64,000 nt of DNA from Gordionus sp. m RMFG-2023 (taxonomy: Eukaryota; Nematomorpha; Gordioida; Chordodea; Parachordodidae): contig NC_088775.1 of the NCBI RefSeq assembly GCF_954871325.1, positions 25,645,561-25,709,560 on the forward strand, read 5' to 3'. Of this stretch, positions 1 through 13,200 are shown in pieces. Positions within the stretch are counted from its first letter, which is position 1. Each line of letters begins with the position of its first letter. The notes beneath the pieces are model-generated. The model was not told the DNA's origin. It was given only the letters and a program-made list of their open reading frames with translations, and searched no databases. Made by a program: the position numbers and the translations under genes.

Positions 1-1716
1 ATTTTGGAAGAAAAGTGGATTCTTTCAACTCCAAATCGAAAGCCTGCAAAATATCTCAATCAAAAAACAGTTGATATTGTTAAAAAAATTTTTTGCAGTG
101 ATGAAGTTAGTAAGGTATTACCAGTAAAAAAATTGCATATCTATCATTGAAAAGGGGGAACGAGTGAACGTTCAAAAATGGTTAGTTCTTAATAATTTGA
201 AAGAATTATATAATCATTTTAAGGCAAGTAATTCAAACTTAACAATTGGATTTTCGAAATTTGCTAGCTTAAGACCAAAAAATTGTATATTAGCAGGGGC
301 TAGCGGAACACATAGTGTATGCGTTTGTAGCATACACCTGAATATTAAACTTATGATTTTATGCTGTGAATTAGCAACATTGATTAAAAATGGTGAGGAT
401 ACATTAACAACTTATAGAGATGTTATAGGCAAAATGATTTGCAATCCCCCGTTACCCACCTGTTATTTTGGTGACTGCATCGAATGTCCTGGCTCGGCAC
501 TCTTAAAAAAACGCATCGAATAATTATTTATAAAAAATGATATAGCTCTTGTTACTTTTAAACAGTGGGTTTCGGTAGATAGAACAACTCAGGAGACTAT
601 TTCTCAATCTTCAGACGAATTTATTAATTATTTTTTCGATAAAGCCATTCATTTATTTGTGAACAACAAAGTTCATTTCACAATAACCTTAAAAATAGTT
701 TAGAAAATAATCACTATCTAATTATTTGTGACTTTTCAGAAAATTATTCCTTTATTGTCCAAGACGAAGTTCAGGGTTATCATTGGACACTTCGCAAGTT
801 ACGTTGCATCCATTCTCAATTTATTATGAAATAGGAGATCAAATAAACAATCTAAGTTTTGTGGTAATATCAGAATCCTTAATTCATAATACTGTTTCAT
901 TCCATTTATTCCAATGGCGTTTGATTCATTTTTTAAAAAATAAATTCGACACATCAGAAAAAATTCACTACTTTTCTGATGGTTCAGCAGCGTAATATAA
1001 AAATAGGAAAAACTTCATCAATGTTTGCTACCATGAAATCGTTGGTGTTCAAGCTGAATGGCATTTTTTTCCTTCGGCACATGGTAAAAGTGCCTGCGAC
1101 GGCATAGGCGGCACAGTAAAAAGGTTAGTTGCCAAGGCAATCTTACAAAGACCTTACACTGATCAAATAATTACACCTTTACAATTTTATAAATATGCGG
1201 AAGAACATATAAAAGGTATAAATTTTTCTTATGCCACTATACCAGATTATGAAGAAAGGCTAAGTGAGAGACTTAGTAAATCTATCTCAATACCTGGGAC
1301 ACAAAAAATTCATGCAGTGTTTCCGATTGACTTAACTAAACTCAACACTAAACTATTCTAATTCGCAGACATTTATTGTGGAGAATATAGTATATCCACG
1401 TGAAGATCCTTTGATTGAGGATCTGTTAATCGATGAGATTAGAGGATATGTAACATGTGCATATGAAAACGATTGGTGGTTAGGGTTTGTACAAGAAGTG
1501 AATGTAATTAGAGATGAAGTAAAAATTAATTTTCTTCACCCTAGACCAGCAAATACTTTTGTTTATCCAGCTGCACAAGATATCCTTTTCATACCAAAAA
1601 ATAATATTTTAACAATAGTTAGCCCATCAACGGCTACTGGGCGTATATATAATTTATCGCAAAACGAAATTTTCATGGCGTCAAAAAATCTAAATTTAAT
1701 GAAAAACCGAAAATAG
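1..1716 (+). mobile_element. Broken copy of a multi-copy, transposon-like gene (CDGIGG / HP-rich tail family)
   Basis: Consecutive reading-frame blocks on one strand read as one degraded protein: 1-150, 152-523 (with FSKFASLRPK and a Cys-rich block CYFGDCIECPG), about 541-782, 783-995 (ends YFSDGSAA at a TAA stop), 996-1,362 (EWHFF, HGKSACDGIGGTVKRL) and 1,378-1,716 (WWLGFVQEV, INFLHPRPANTFVYPA). I recognise this block order from a highly repeated, poorly named protein family in cnidarian and arthropod genomes that behaves like a DNA-transposon product; I cannot place it in a superfamily with confidence. Frame changes near 150 and 783 and stops near 530 and 995 show this copy is dead. It is cut by the left window edge, and I see no terminal inverted repeat on the right. 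Homology is recalled, not searched. Confidence 0.6.
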
Positions 1717-3148
1717 GTAATATCTTGAATTTTAATTTATATATTATATCTTCAAAATTTATAAAATAATTTTTCGAAAATTAAAATTTTTTATAAAAAA
1801 ATTTATTATAACCGCAGCTAAATAATCTCATTTCATGATATTAATGCTGGAAAATCTTATTATTTATGTTTAAAAGTGAAAAAAATAATTATTATAACTA
1901 AACACGTTATTTTATAAAGGAGCGCCATCTATTTTTGAAAAAATATTTATTTTTTGATTTTTTAAATCGTAATAACTAAAAAACCCGTGGCTGTCTCAAG
2001 TTTAAATTTTTTTTATGAATAGATATAAGGTTAGAGAATAGGAAAATATTAAATTTAAAAAAATTTGAAAAGCGAAACACCTGGAATTTTTATGTTTAAA
2101 ATTTATAACGTAATTAAAAACCGCAACAATATTATTTCAAAAAAATCCTTAATATTTAATAAAAGGCCTTTAATAGAGTTATAAAATGACATATAACTTA
2201 TATTTTTAAAATCATTATTTTTTAACTTATATCAATTTCAAAAAATCATATTTTTCGAAAAAGGTCATTTTTGGCACTTTTGATCATTGATATCTCTGGA
2301 ACTATGAGTACTAGGAAGCTAAAATTTTGGATTCGATGCTTTCAGATGATATTCTCTCAGCATACAAAATTTTATCGAAATTAAAAAGGTCGGGCCGAAA
2401 AGTTAGCGATTTCGTATGGAATTACCCACCTATATAAATTGGTAAGTTAAAAAATCATTTATAGAATATTTTACACAAAAAATATGAACACTTTGTAGAA
2501 ACTCGTTTTGACATTAAAAAATTCAAAACGCCTAAAAACTGTCTCCACTGCTTCCCGTACGCTTCTTCCATCTAACTCTTCTTTCCTGTTACCCACACAT
2601 CCAAATCGCGTTCGCTTGATCTTAAATCATTGGAATTTTTCGAACAAGCTCTGCGAGGGTTTATCTTTTAGCCTGTCAATCACGCCCAACAGTAGTCTAT
2701 CAATCATGTTGAGGTTTTTATCTTTCTGATTTCTCATAATTCTTTTTTTTTATCTAGTTCTGCTATCATCCATTTAAGAATGATCAGAATTAGAATTGAA
2801 CCCGGTCTTATAGTGTTGAGAAGATTTTATGGAAAACATTTCCTATATTTTTTAATTCGTTTGTAAATAAAAATTTGATTAGAATATATAAATATGTTAT
2901 TTTAACAATTTTTTCCAAGTCAAATAATTTTATTTTCAAATAAATTAAAAAATAGGAAATGTTTTCCATCATATCTGGTCAAAACTGTAAAAGAGTTCCG
3001 GTTCTGCAATAGGCAATTGTTTTTAAATATTTAAAAAGGAAGTTTCGGTTCCTTGATTTTACTCCTATTCCGAAGGGCTTAGATTCTGGTTCCACTCTGA
3101 TCAGAATCCTTAAATATTATAAATTGTACTATAATGGAATTGTTAGCA
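1717..3148. other. Non-coding AT-rich DNA without identified gene
   Basis: Low-complexity AT-rich sequence with a somewhat more complex patch at about 2,220-2,430 and a short plus-strand open frame at 2,508-2,729 that lacks splice or domain support. I see no gene, tRNA or clear element termini here. Confidence 0.5.
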
Positions 3149-5740
3149 GTAGGAACGATGTCGGCATCATCCTCAGTCAAGATCTAACCTCCTCTGATAG
3201 AAGTTAATAGGATCTCCGATAGACTAATGAAAATAAAACTCTGCATTGGTCAATCAATACTGCTCCTCAAACGGGTCTCAAAGAAGAGGAGAAAGGTGAC
3301 TTTAGAGCTGTCCTTGATGAAGCTGTAATGGAAATCCCTGAGGATGACATCTAGTCATAATAGGTGGTGACTTAAATGCGCATGTGGGAAAAGCAAGAGA
3401 TAGCTACAAAAGTCATCATGGTGGTTTTGGATATGAAGAAAGAAATGATGAAGGAGAGCATGTACTGAAATTTGTGCAAGCCTTCAACCTTGCCTTCACC
3501 AACACCTACTATAGGAAAAAAGACTCATTTAATAACATATGAAAGTGGTACAAGGATAACACAGATAGATTACATGCTAATCTTTCGCAGAAGATTAAAA
3601 GATGTAATAGACTGCAAAGTCATCCCAGGAGAAGATATTCCTGTGCAACACAAGTTACTAGTCATGAATTTACACCTCACAAATAAATCCACTCAAAACA
3701 AGATAAAATTAGAACCATGCATCAAATGGGATAAATTAAAAACAATGACAGATGCCTTTGCAATCATTGAAACAATAGATTCCTCACAAGTCAGTCTAAA
3801 AATGTGAACAGACATTTCATCCAGATGAATACACTAGGCTTGACAAGGGGAGGTAGCAAATTATACAAAGAACTATGGTGATGGAATGAAGATGTACAAA
3901 CCACTATACCGGAGAAAAAAGCCCTTTATAAAATATGGTACAAATCCAAAAACCCAGATGACAAGACAAGATTCAAAAAATCCAAGAGAATAGCTACAAA
4001 GGCGGTGGCTAGGGCCAAAGCTATGGCATACGATGACATATACGAAGAACTACATACCAACGAATGGCAAAATAAAATATACAGATTAGCCAAACAGCAA
4101 GAAAAGAATTCTAGAGATATAAACGGAGCTCCGAAAGTAATCAAAAATAAAAATGGGAAATTGATAATAAAGGAAAAAGAAATAATGAATAGATGGAAAG
4201 AATATTTTCAGGAGCTTCTCAACTTTAATCCCCACATACTACATCTAGACGAACACTCCCCATGTCAACACCTTGTACAACCTATAATAGAACAAAAATA
4301 ATCACATGCCTCAAGCATATAAAAAACAACATAGCTAGGGGTCCAGATGATATTCCAATAGAAAACCTTAAAGCACTAGGAGATGATGGAATACATTTCC
4401 TCACAAATCTATACAATAAAATACTTGGAAATGAAGAGGTTCCTCAAAAATGGAGGCAAAGCTATCTAGTTCCTATCTTCAAAAATATAGGGGATCCACA
4501 CAATTGTCAAAATTACAGGGGCATAAAACTAATGTCACACTCTAAAACTATACTAAAAAATAATAGAAAAAGGATTAAGAGACATAATCGAAATAGGAGA
4601 GACTCAGTTTGGCTTTATGCCTGGAATATCAACAACTGATGCTATCGACGCAATTAAGCAAATGAGTGAAAAATACAGGGAAAAGATCAAAAAGCTACAC
4701 ATGGTCTTTCTCGATCTAGAAAAGGCCTTCGATAGAATCCCAAGAAAACTTATCTGGTGGGCGTTACGCCACAAAATGTTTCCCGAAAAATATATAAGAA
4801 TAATACAGGATATGTATATGGGCCATACAACAATGGTCCGTAGTACAACAGCTACTTCAGCAGGCTTCACAATAGCCGAAGTAGTTCATCAAGGGTCGGC
4901 TCTCAGCCCACTTCTCTTCATTACAGTAATAGATGAATTAGCACAGTCTATACCTCAAACAGTCCCGTGGAATATGATATTTGCAGATGATATTGTGATA
5001 CTTGCCAAATCCAAGGATGAAAGAAAGATTAGTGAGTTGGATAAATATCCTAGAAAAGCACGGACTAAAAGTAATTAGAGAAAAGACGGAGTATATGGTG
5101 ATAGGAGGAGATGAAACAGAGAGTATTGATATAAATGAATGGCAGATATCGGCAATTGAAAGCTGCAAATATTTGGGCTCCACTATACAAACAAACGGCA
5201 CAATAGAAAAGAGATAAAGAGTAAAATTAATCAAGGGTGGTTAAAGTGGAGATCTTGATCTGGAGTGCTATTTGACAAAAGAATCCCACACAAATTAAAG
5301 GGAAAAATTTACAGTTCCATAGTACAACCAACTATTCTATATAGTTCGGAAACATGGCCAACCAAGGAATCAGACGAGAGAAGTGTACAAACTATGGAGA
5401 TGAGAATGCTGAGGATTATTTCTGGGGTAACAATAAAGGATAAAGTGCGCAGTACAAGAATACTAAGTAGTTTAAAGGTAGTACCCATTAAGACTAAGAT
5501 AATGGTAAACAGACTTAGGGGGTATGGGCACACAATGAGAAGGCCTATGAACTACATAGGAATAAGGTTGAGAGTTTGGAAGTGACGGGCAAACGTAAAA
5601 GAGGAAGGCCAAAACTTCAATGGGGCCATAAAGTTAGAGCCAATATAAAGAAGTATAAATTAGATAAAAGAGATAGTATGAATAACATAAAGTGGAGAGA
5701 GATATTGAAGGAGCTTACCACCCGAAAAGGTGAAAGCTAA
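3149..5740 (+). mobile_element. 5'-truncated RTE-like non-LTR retrotransposon (LINE), broken
   Basis: A LINE pol remnant. The first part is an apurinic-type endonuclease: APQTG near 3,255, GGDLNAHVGKARD near 3,365, then THLITYESGTRITQIDYML at about 3,520-3,576, with the QIDY and QHKLLV motifs expected of this family. The reverse transcriptase follows: RGPDDIP (about 4,340), NYRGI (about 4,515), FGFMPGISTTDAI (about 4,610), the catalytic block FLDLEKAFDRIP (about 4,705), HQGSALSPLLF (about 4,890) and the active-site FADDIVILA (about 4,980). The C-terminal part has ILYSSETW (about 5,335) and RKRGRPKLQWG, ending in TAA at 5,738-5,740. The frame changes or is stopped at several places (for example around 3,210-3,370, 3,807, 4,300, 4,580, 5,078, 5,215 and 5,585), so this copy is dead. 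The start of the endonuclease is missing, as is typical of 5'-truncated LINE copies. Placement in the RTE group rests on motif order only. Confidence 0.85.
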
Positions 5741-7202
5741 AGAGAGAAAAAAAATAGTTGGGTAATTGCTCTATTATTTAGCTGGCTTAAAAAACGATGA
5801 AACTTAGTGCTATAGTCGAAAACTATTACTTAAACCCATTATTGTAAAAGTAAGGCGTTACTAGCTTTGGCAATGCCGCGCTACTATTTTTGTGGAAATT
5901 AACTTCTATATAGCACACCACTTCGCTGCTTTTAAAATAAATAGAATAAATATTTATAACATACATTCATTATTTTATAATTTAATTTGAAGTTGTAATA
6001 TTGAAAATTTATAATTTTGAATTACATATGTGAGTATTGACTAGAACGATATTAATTATTTCTTATTTTAGGCCAGCCAGCTCGGCCCTGGCCCTCTAGT
6101 CTAGAATAAAGATATTTTTGCCAGGTCGAACAGATTGTAGAAAATATGTTTACAAACTTACCCAGACCTAAATTTTTATGACGTATTTCTCCATAAAAAA
6201 TAATTACGGATCGGGCCGGACAACTTGTTTAAAATTTTTTCACAGTCCTGCCCAGGTAAGAATTATTATAGGCCGGGCTATGCTTCCCAAAAAATTCCAT
6301 GTGCCGACCAGCGCCAACCTTTAATTGTTATATGTTATAATTAATACCTTATATTTAGGGATGCTCAAGACTTGGAAATTTAAATATAAAATTATTTGGT
6401 TATTAAGGTGTAATATTAATGAATAAAACGTTTATTTATTTTTTATATTTTACACAAGTCGCCATTCATAATAAATTTATATATTTTGTTAAAAGTTTGG
6501 ATTCCACAAATTTTAAAATATTTTGAGTATTTTTTTTTTCGTTAGTTTTTAAAGAATAATAGATATTCACGCGCTACCTTATTTAAAAGCGGCGCCGTTA
6601 GTGTGCTCCTCAAAGTAGTATTTAGCAACACTATAAATCTCGCGTTTTCGGTAACAAATAATTAGGCACGCGCCTGTAAAATGATACGATTTAAACAATT
6701 TTTTTACATTTTATAAACTATACTAATGTTGCTTAAATCATTTGAATATTATATGGTTCTAATTTTTCTATTTTTGTTAAAGATTTAGTTAAGGTGAGAT
6801 ATTATCCTTATGATATAGGGTGTTTTTCCCCTAAAAACTATTTTTATATTCCTAATTATAATTTGAGTAACGATGGTTTTTTTTGCACCATTTATGGGCT
6901 CGATTAAGTAACAAAAAGAAGATTTATTATCTTATGCTATAATTTATTAATTCTTAAGGAGGGTATCACCTTTTCAAAATTTTTGGAAATGTCTGTACGA
7001 ATGCTCATCGTTGATAGGCCCACTAAACCCCTTGACCAACCCTGCCCCATTTTATCGATGGGCCGTGGCCCTTTTTGACCTTCCGTCAGAGGACGATTGT
7101 TCACGTAAACAAACATTTCTTAATATATATTTTTTATACATTTCGAATTGATTTTGGATTATTATAACGTTTTTCCTCGTTTAAATATATAAACCACAAA
7201 AG
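5741..7202. other. Intergenic DNA with GC-rich repeat patches
   Basis: AT-rich DNA. Between about 6,063 and 6,320 there are patches rich in GGCC/GGGCCGG, which resemble the hAT-like repeats at 8,367, 28,409 and 51,221, but I find no terminal repeats or target duplication for this one. No gene is evident before the exon at 7,203. Confidence 0.4.
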
Positions 7203-10200
7203 CACATAGAATCGAAAAAAGTATTTTCGATATCGAAAATTTAGCAAAGAACATAGAAAATGGCGAAATCGATCGGGAAAAATGCCGACAGATATCAGTT
7301 CTTTTAGATTTATCCGATAAGTTCGATATGGACGTGTGGGTACTAGGCAGTTTAAAGTGATAAAAAAAATTTAATACGATTTTATTAAGAGGTTAAGTTC
7401 ATAAGCGTATTTAGGGTTTCATCGGAGGGTAGAGGGGTTATGTATGGGTTTTTTTACCATGAATTTTAATTTTTAAGTTCTTTTTTTGTGAAGACATTTG
7501 GCCGAATTCCATTTATAAAAATATAATTTTGGTTTCTCATATACCTTATTCAAAAATTTCTATTATAGCCAATATTTTAAAAATTATATTAACTTAATAT
7601 TTTTTTAAATGGTTTATAATGACATATTGTATTCATTGGGGGGGGGGGGATATTATAGAGGGGAAATTTTTATTACCTTATAATGATATTTATTTATCAA
7701 AAATGATAAATTTTCGAAAAGTGGATGAGAGTTTTCCCTCCCTCCTTGAACACCCAAATGGTTTAAATGATAAATTCATTAAACTAGGAATTTACTAAAA
7801 AAAATCTTTTTTCATTCTATCTCACTTTTCTTGTATTTACTATTTTCTTATACTTTTTATTTTTTTCTATTCTATTTATCTTTCTTGCATTCAATTCTTA
7901 TCTTCCCATTTGTTTCTTCAACATGGCTAAGGCACTCATCAAACCTATCATGCTTATCCTCGATCCACTCTCACTTCATATCACGCATCTCTCGTCTTCT
8001 CCACTTCTCTCTCGAGGGGTCCCGCACTTTTTTGCCTGCTGTTGCCCTTATTGATAAAATATTCAATAGCCTAGACATTTTTTCGTCTTCTCTTTCTCAT
8101 GCTCGGTGTGCCGAATCGCGCATATCCAACGTTCTACAACGAATATGGGCGATCGTTGGGTGGGCTGCCTTGAACGGAATTTGTCCGAGAACCTCTGGTG
8201 TGGAGGCCTTCCTGGATACTCTCAGGTATTTCTGAAGGATAATTATTTTTTATTTCACTTATAATATCTAAAGAAGAAAAACGAATATAAGAATAATTCT
8301 CAAAGAACTCTTATAACATAATAGCGGATAATTTTTAAATATATTTTATTTCGTAATTAATTGTTATCTCTCAGTAGTGACCTGGCCCGAAATTTTTTTA
8401 TAAAGTTTTGCCCGGCCCGAACCCGAAATTTTTTTAAAAAAATTTTGCCGGCCCGGCCCGAATTTATTTTAATATAGAAATTAATTTTTAGAATTACTCA
8501 AAATAAACGATATATGTATTTGGCGTCTACTTTCTATAAATAAAATCAAAAATTTTTATTTTACATAATAAATTCAACATTAAATTGATAAATTTAGATA
8601 TATTTTAAAAAATCTCTAAGCGACTCAACCCGGCCCAAATTTTCTTAAAAAATATTAGGCCCGGCCCGAATTCCGTTCGGACCTGCCAGGGTATGGGCCG
8701 GGCTTACTTTTGTAGATCTCTAATTCTTAGAAAGAAAAAGAAAGAAAGAATTGAATATAGAAAAAGAAAATTGTTAATAAATAAAGAAAATTGTTAATAA
8801 TAAATAAAGTTCAGTTTCCACAAAAGTATTTATTTTTTTATCACCAAAGGTCTCCTTTCATTTTACCACCATATTCTTCTTCTTTGAACGCACCCTCAAT
8901 GACCACCCAATCCATCAATCACTCTAATCTTATTTTAAGCCAATATTCGATGAGTCGCTTCCTTACACGTCTTCTATCCTCGCATTTCGCAAATGTCCAT
9001 ATGAGCGTACCGCGAATCTTTGCCGCCCATTTGACTTGGGAATTATGCTTTATTTTTTCAGCCAACCGCATACCTTCACGCCTCTTCATTCCATGCCTCA
9101 TTAACGCTGATATCGATAGCATTGTGAAATTAGATGTTTTCACACGATTTCAATCCCAACTTCCGAATAATTATTTTAATGTTTATGGTTGCCTTTCCGG
9201 CTTGACGCTATTGCTATGGGTGGTGTTCCACGAATATCGATCAGTTGAGCTAAAGAAAACTGTCAATCAAATTCTGGCTTCAATGGAAACCCGAGCAGTT
9301 GATCGAGCCAAAGCAATTTACGAGTTTAAAGACCATAACGCTATAGAAAATTTTTCAAATTTTGTCGCCGCTCCAGCGGATCCCGATAATCTATTCGTTG
9401 AGACAATCATCTCCCTTTTCGGACGTGGTTCCCAAAAACGTCTTTACACTCGCATGCTCAAACTTGATTTGACTCACGAGGCATTTAGGTTTTTATTATG
9501 ACTTATATTATTTCGCACAGAACAAAAACTGTAAAGCTCATAATTATATTTACTTAATTGCTCAGAATTAAAAAATACTTAAAGCTAAGGATTTATACCT
9601 GATTTCACAGATATTTTCCTTATAATTAAAGACTATTTTTTCTTAGATGAAATATAATATCTTTCATAAATGTTTGCTTTTATTATTTTATTTTCAAATT
9701 AAAGTTAATCAAATGAATTGTTGAGTATTATTAATCTATGCTCTTATTGAGTTTTATTAATACATGCTCTCGGGTCATGGGTTGGGGGGGGGGGGTTAAT
9801 TTTTTTAATATAATATCTTAAAATAAAGATTTCCAGTTGGTGGGGGGGGGGTAAAGGTGCATAATCAAATATCTCAAGGTAATTAATTAAATATAATAAA
9901 AAGATTAATTGATTACATTAATACTCATCTCTTCAAGGTAAGTTGTGGGGGGGGGGGGGGGGGGTGTTAAATATTTTAAATATCTACATGGGTAACAAAT
10001 GAAAGTTAGTAAGGATATTGATGCTAATCACTCTATGTCTTCAGAGTGTGTCCGGTGGGATAAAAAGTTTCTAGCTTAATATTTCGTAAAAGAGATTTAT
10101 TATATGGATAATAACTATTTTTCAATGTGAGATGGAGTGGAAAAACTAAAAAATTCTAACATAATATTTCAATATATCTTATAAAAGCTAATATAGAGAT

Positions 10201-13200
10201 TTACTGATAACATTTTAATTTTTACATATCACTATGTCTTTAGGGGCATTCTGACTTTCTAACATTCCAAACAATGGTATCATGTGAAGGATTCTTGAAT
10301 GAATTTACTCCTTTTTTATTTAGCTAAAATTATTTTTATAAATCAATAGATTCACTTTTTAGCGCTCATAACTACTAATTTTTATTTTGAAGAACCGGAA
10401 GGGACTAGAAGGGGGAGGAGGGTTATAAGGTAATAACGTCATTGAAATTAAAGGGTGCAGAAGTCCGTGGGAACCGGAGACCAATATTTTTGGGAAAATT
10501 TATATTCTTATGCAAATTCTTTAAATTAATAGTACTATTGATTGTCCGCAGTAGGAAGAAGAACTAATAACTCAAAACTAATTTTATTTAAGTAAAAGAA
10601 TTGGGATTTTGAGGTGCGGTTCATCCGGTGCAAAAAATTTTGGAGAATAAATGATAGTACTGTATTTGTATGGGATGAATCATTAATAAAAAACTCTATC
10701 ATACTGATCAGGCAAATTTTTTTATTTTATCTTTATTTATAGATTCTATGAACATTAAATCTCATTAAGACTTACACTAAAGAATTTAAACTTAAAATCA
10801 GCCACCACCCACCCTTAAAGTAATTAAATTATACTATAGTTCTCGGGTATAGGCTCTTTTACTGCTCCACTCCTTTATAATAAGCCTATAGAGGTTTAAG
10901 TACTGTGGCTTGCCCACAAACGTGTGGAGGGCTCCTCATATTTTTACTTTTACACCCAAATTAAATTGGTTCCAATTAGATGAAAATGGGGAAAACCTAG
11001 CGTAGCTCTGTTGAACCTTCAACGCTAGAGTGCAAAAGCGTTATATATCACGTCACGTAAAATTGAAATAAAAAAAATGAAATAAATCCAATATTGGCAA
11101 AAATCGGCCCTTTCATATCATATAATAAAATAAATAATTCTCTGTTATATAGAGATAACGGTGGTGATTTTTATTTATAATAAATTTATTCTAAAACTAA
11201 AAATGATACTAAAAATAAATATAAAATAAGGTATATATATATATGTATTATAAAAAAACAATTTAAACGAAATACATAGTTAAAGGCTAACATGTTTAAA
11301 ATAAAAACAATTTAAGTTAAACAAAATTTAAAGAGTCAATCTCGATTAACATTCCCCTTCCTCTGAAAAGCCTTCCCATAATCCATCTGAGCTGTCATAG
11401 CAAGCTTGTCGTCCAGATGATTTATCATTTTGATTGTCAAGTTGTTGCATATTTCGTCTTAATCGTGGTTTGTTAAATCATAAGCTTCATATCTCAGTGG
11501 TTATTATTATCAATTTTTTAAAATTTTTATTATCAAATAGGATGTTGGGATATATGAATAATCACAGAATTGATCAAATTTGGATGTTAGAATAATAAAA
11601 GGATGATAAATCAACAAGATTGTTAGATAATATTTTTAGCGTTTTTATTTTTATTTTGCGTTTTCCAATTTATATTTTCGCGTTTTAGTATTTAATTTAA
11701 TTTTTCGTGTTTTAGTATTTAATTTATTTTTACAGTTTTAATATTCTAAGTTATATAATCTTTTAGATAAACATGTTTTTGTCTACTTCGTATCGGTCTA
11801 GGAGTCGGTATTACAATATTTTTATAATTAGTTTTAATTGTCCTCACATCCGTCCTTCTTAGGAGAGTCATGGTATTCAAATGTATATAGCATTCTCTCT
11901 TTCTTAATTGGTCCATATGTTTCCTTGTAATACCTTTTTCTGTATAGACTTGGAACATAGTGTCGCTTTCCTTCAAATTAATTGTCCCTTTGTCCCACGT
12001 GTCATTCCCTTGTACTTTATACCAAACAAAATCTCCTATATTAAAGGTTCTATTTCGTGGTAAAGTAACGTTTATTTTATTCTCCTTCTCCTCCAACGGT
12101 CTCAATAAGTCCCATTTAACTCTAATATCACTGTTGAACATTCTCTTAGACGGAACTCCTGTAGTATCATTACGCGTATTTTGTAATTAAATAAAAATTT
12201 GTCGTGATTAGCATGAATCCCCTTGGCGTCAATATCATAACCCAGGAACCTCACTTTATTTTAAAAAATAAACTTTTGGCCAAGTTAGGTACTAACCCTC
12301 AAACACCTTTTTGATGTTGTTTAAATGTGCTTCATCGTTATTTCCAGTTATTAATAAGTCATCAATATAGAATATAACATTTTTCATATCTACAAAAATC
12401 TGATCCATGATTTGTGGGAATATAGCAGATGAAGTTTTCAACCCAAAAGGAAGTCTGACAAATTGGTAGTATCCCTTATGTGTAGATATAGTCAATCTGC
12501 TATTTTTATCAATCGGAACTTGTAGAAAAGCATTTTTAAAATTGATTTTGGCAAATTTTTTTCCTTCTGAAAGTTTAGCTATAAGATCATTTATATGTGA
12601 AAGTGGGTATCTAAAGTATTCGAGAGCTAGGTTTATAGTGTCTTTAAAATCTGCGTAAAGCCTGATGCTCCCATCATCTTTGTATACGGCGGTTATAGGA
12701 CTCGCACATCATTTACAGGCTCAATAATTTTTTCTTGTATCCATCTATTCAGTTCTTCGCCCACAAGATCAATCTTTGAATACAATATACGTCTTGGTGG
12801 TATTATTTTAGGTTGGGCATCACATCTTAATGTAATTTGACATTTACTTTGTTTTTTGGTTCGCTAGTCAATTTGGATTCACGATCTTTATTGATTTCGT
12901 CTTCATAATTGGTGTCGACATTTCCTATGAATTTATTTAAAATATTTTTAAAGGCATTGATCCAAATTCTTCCTAATAACGCGTTCTTTCTTGACTCTAC
13001 AACTACTGCTAGTAAATATTTAGTGATCCCTTCATAACTTACTTTAACTTGAGTTGTCCCGATTATTTTAATCAAGTTTCCGTCGTAGGCTGTAAGCCGC
13101 AAACTGGATTTCTTTATTTCTCTTATACCAATTTTTTTAGCCATCTCATGAGGTATGATGGTATACTTTGATCCAGTGTCAACCTGCATAGTAGTAGTAA

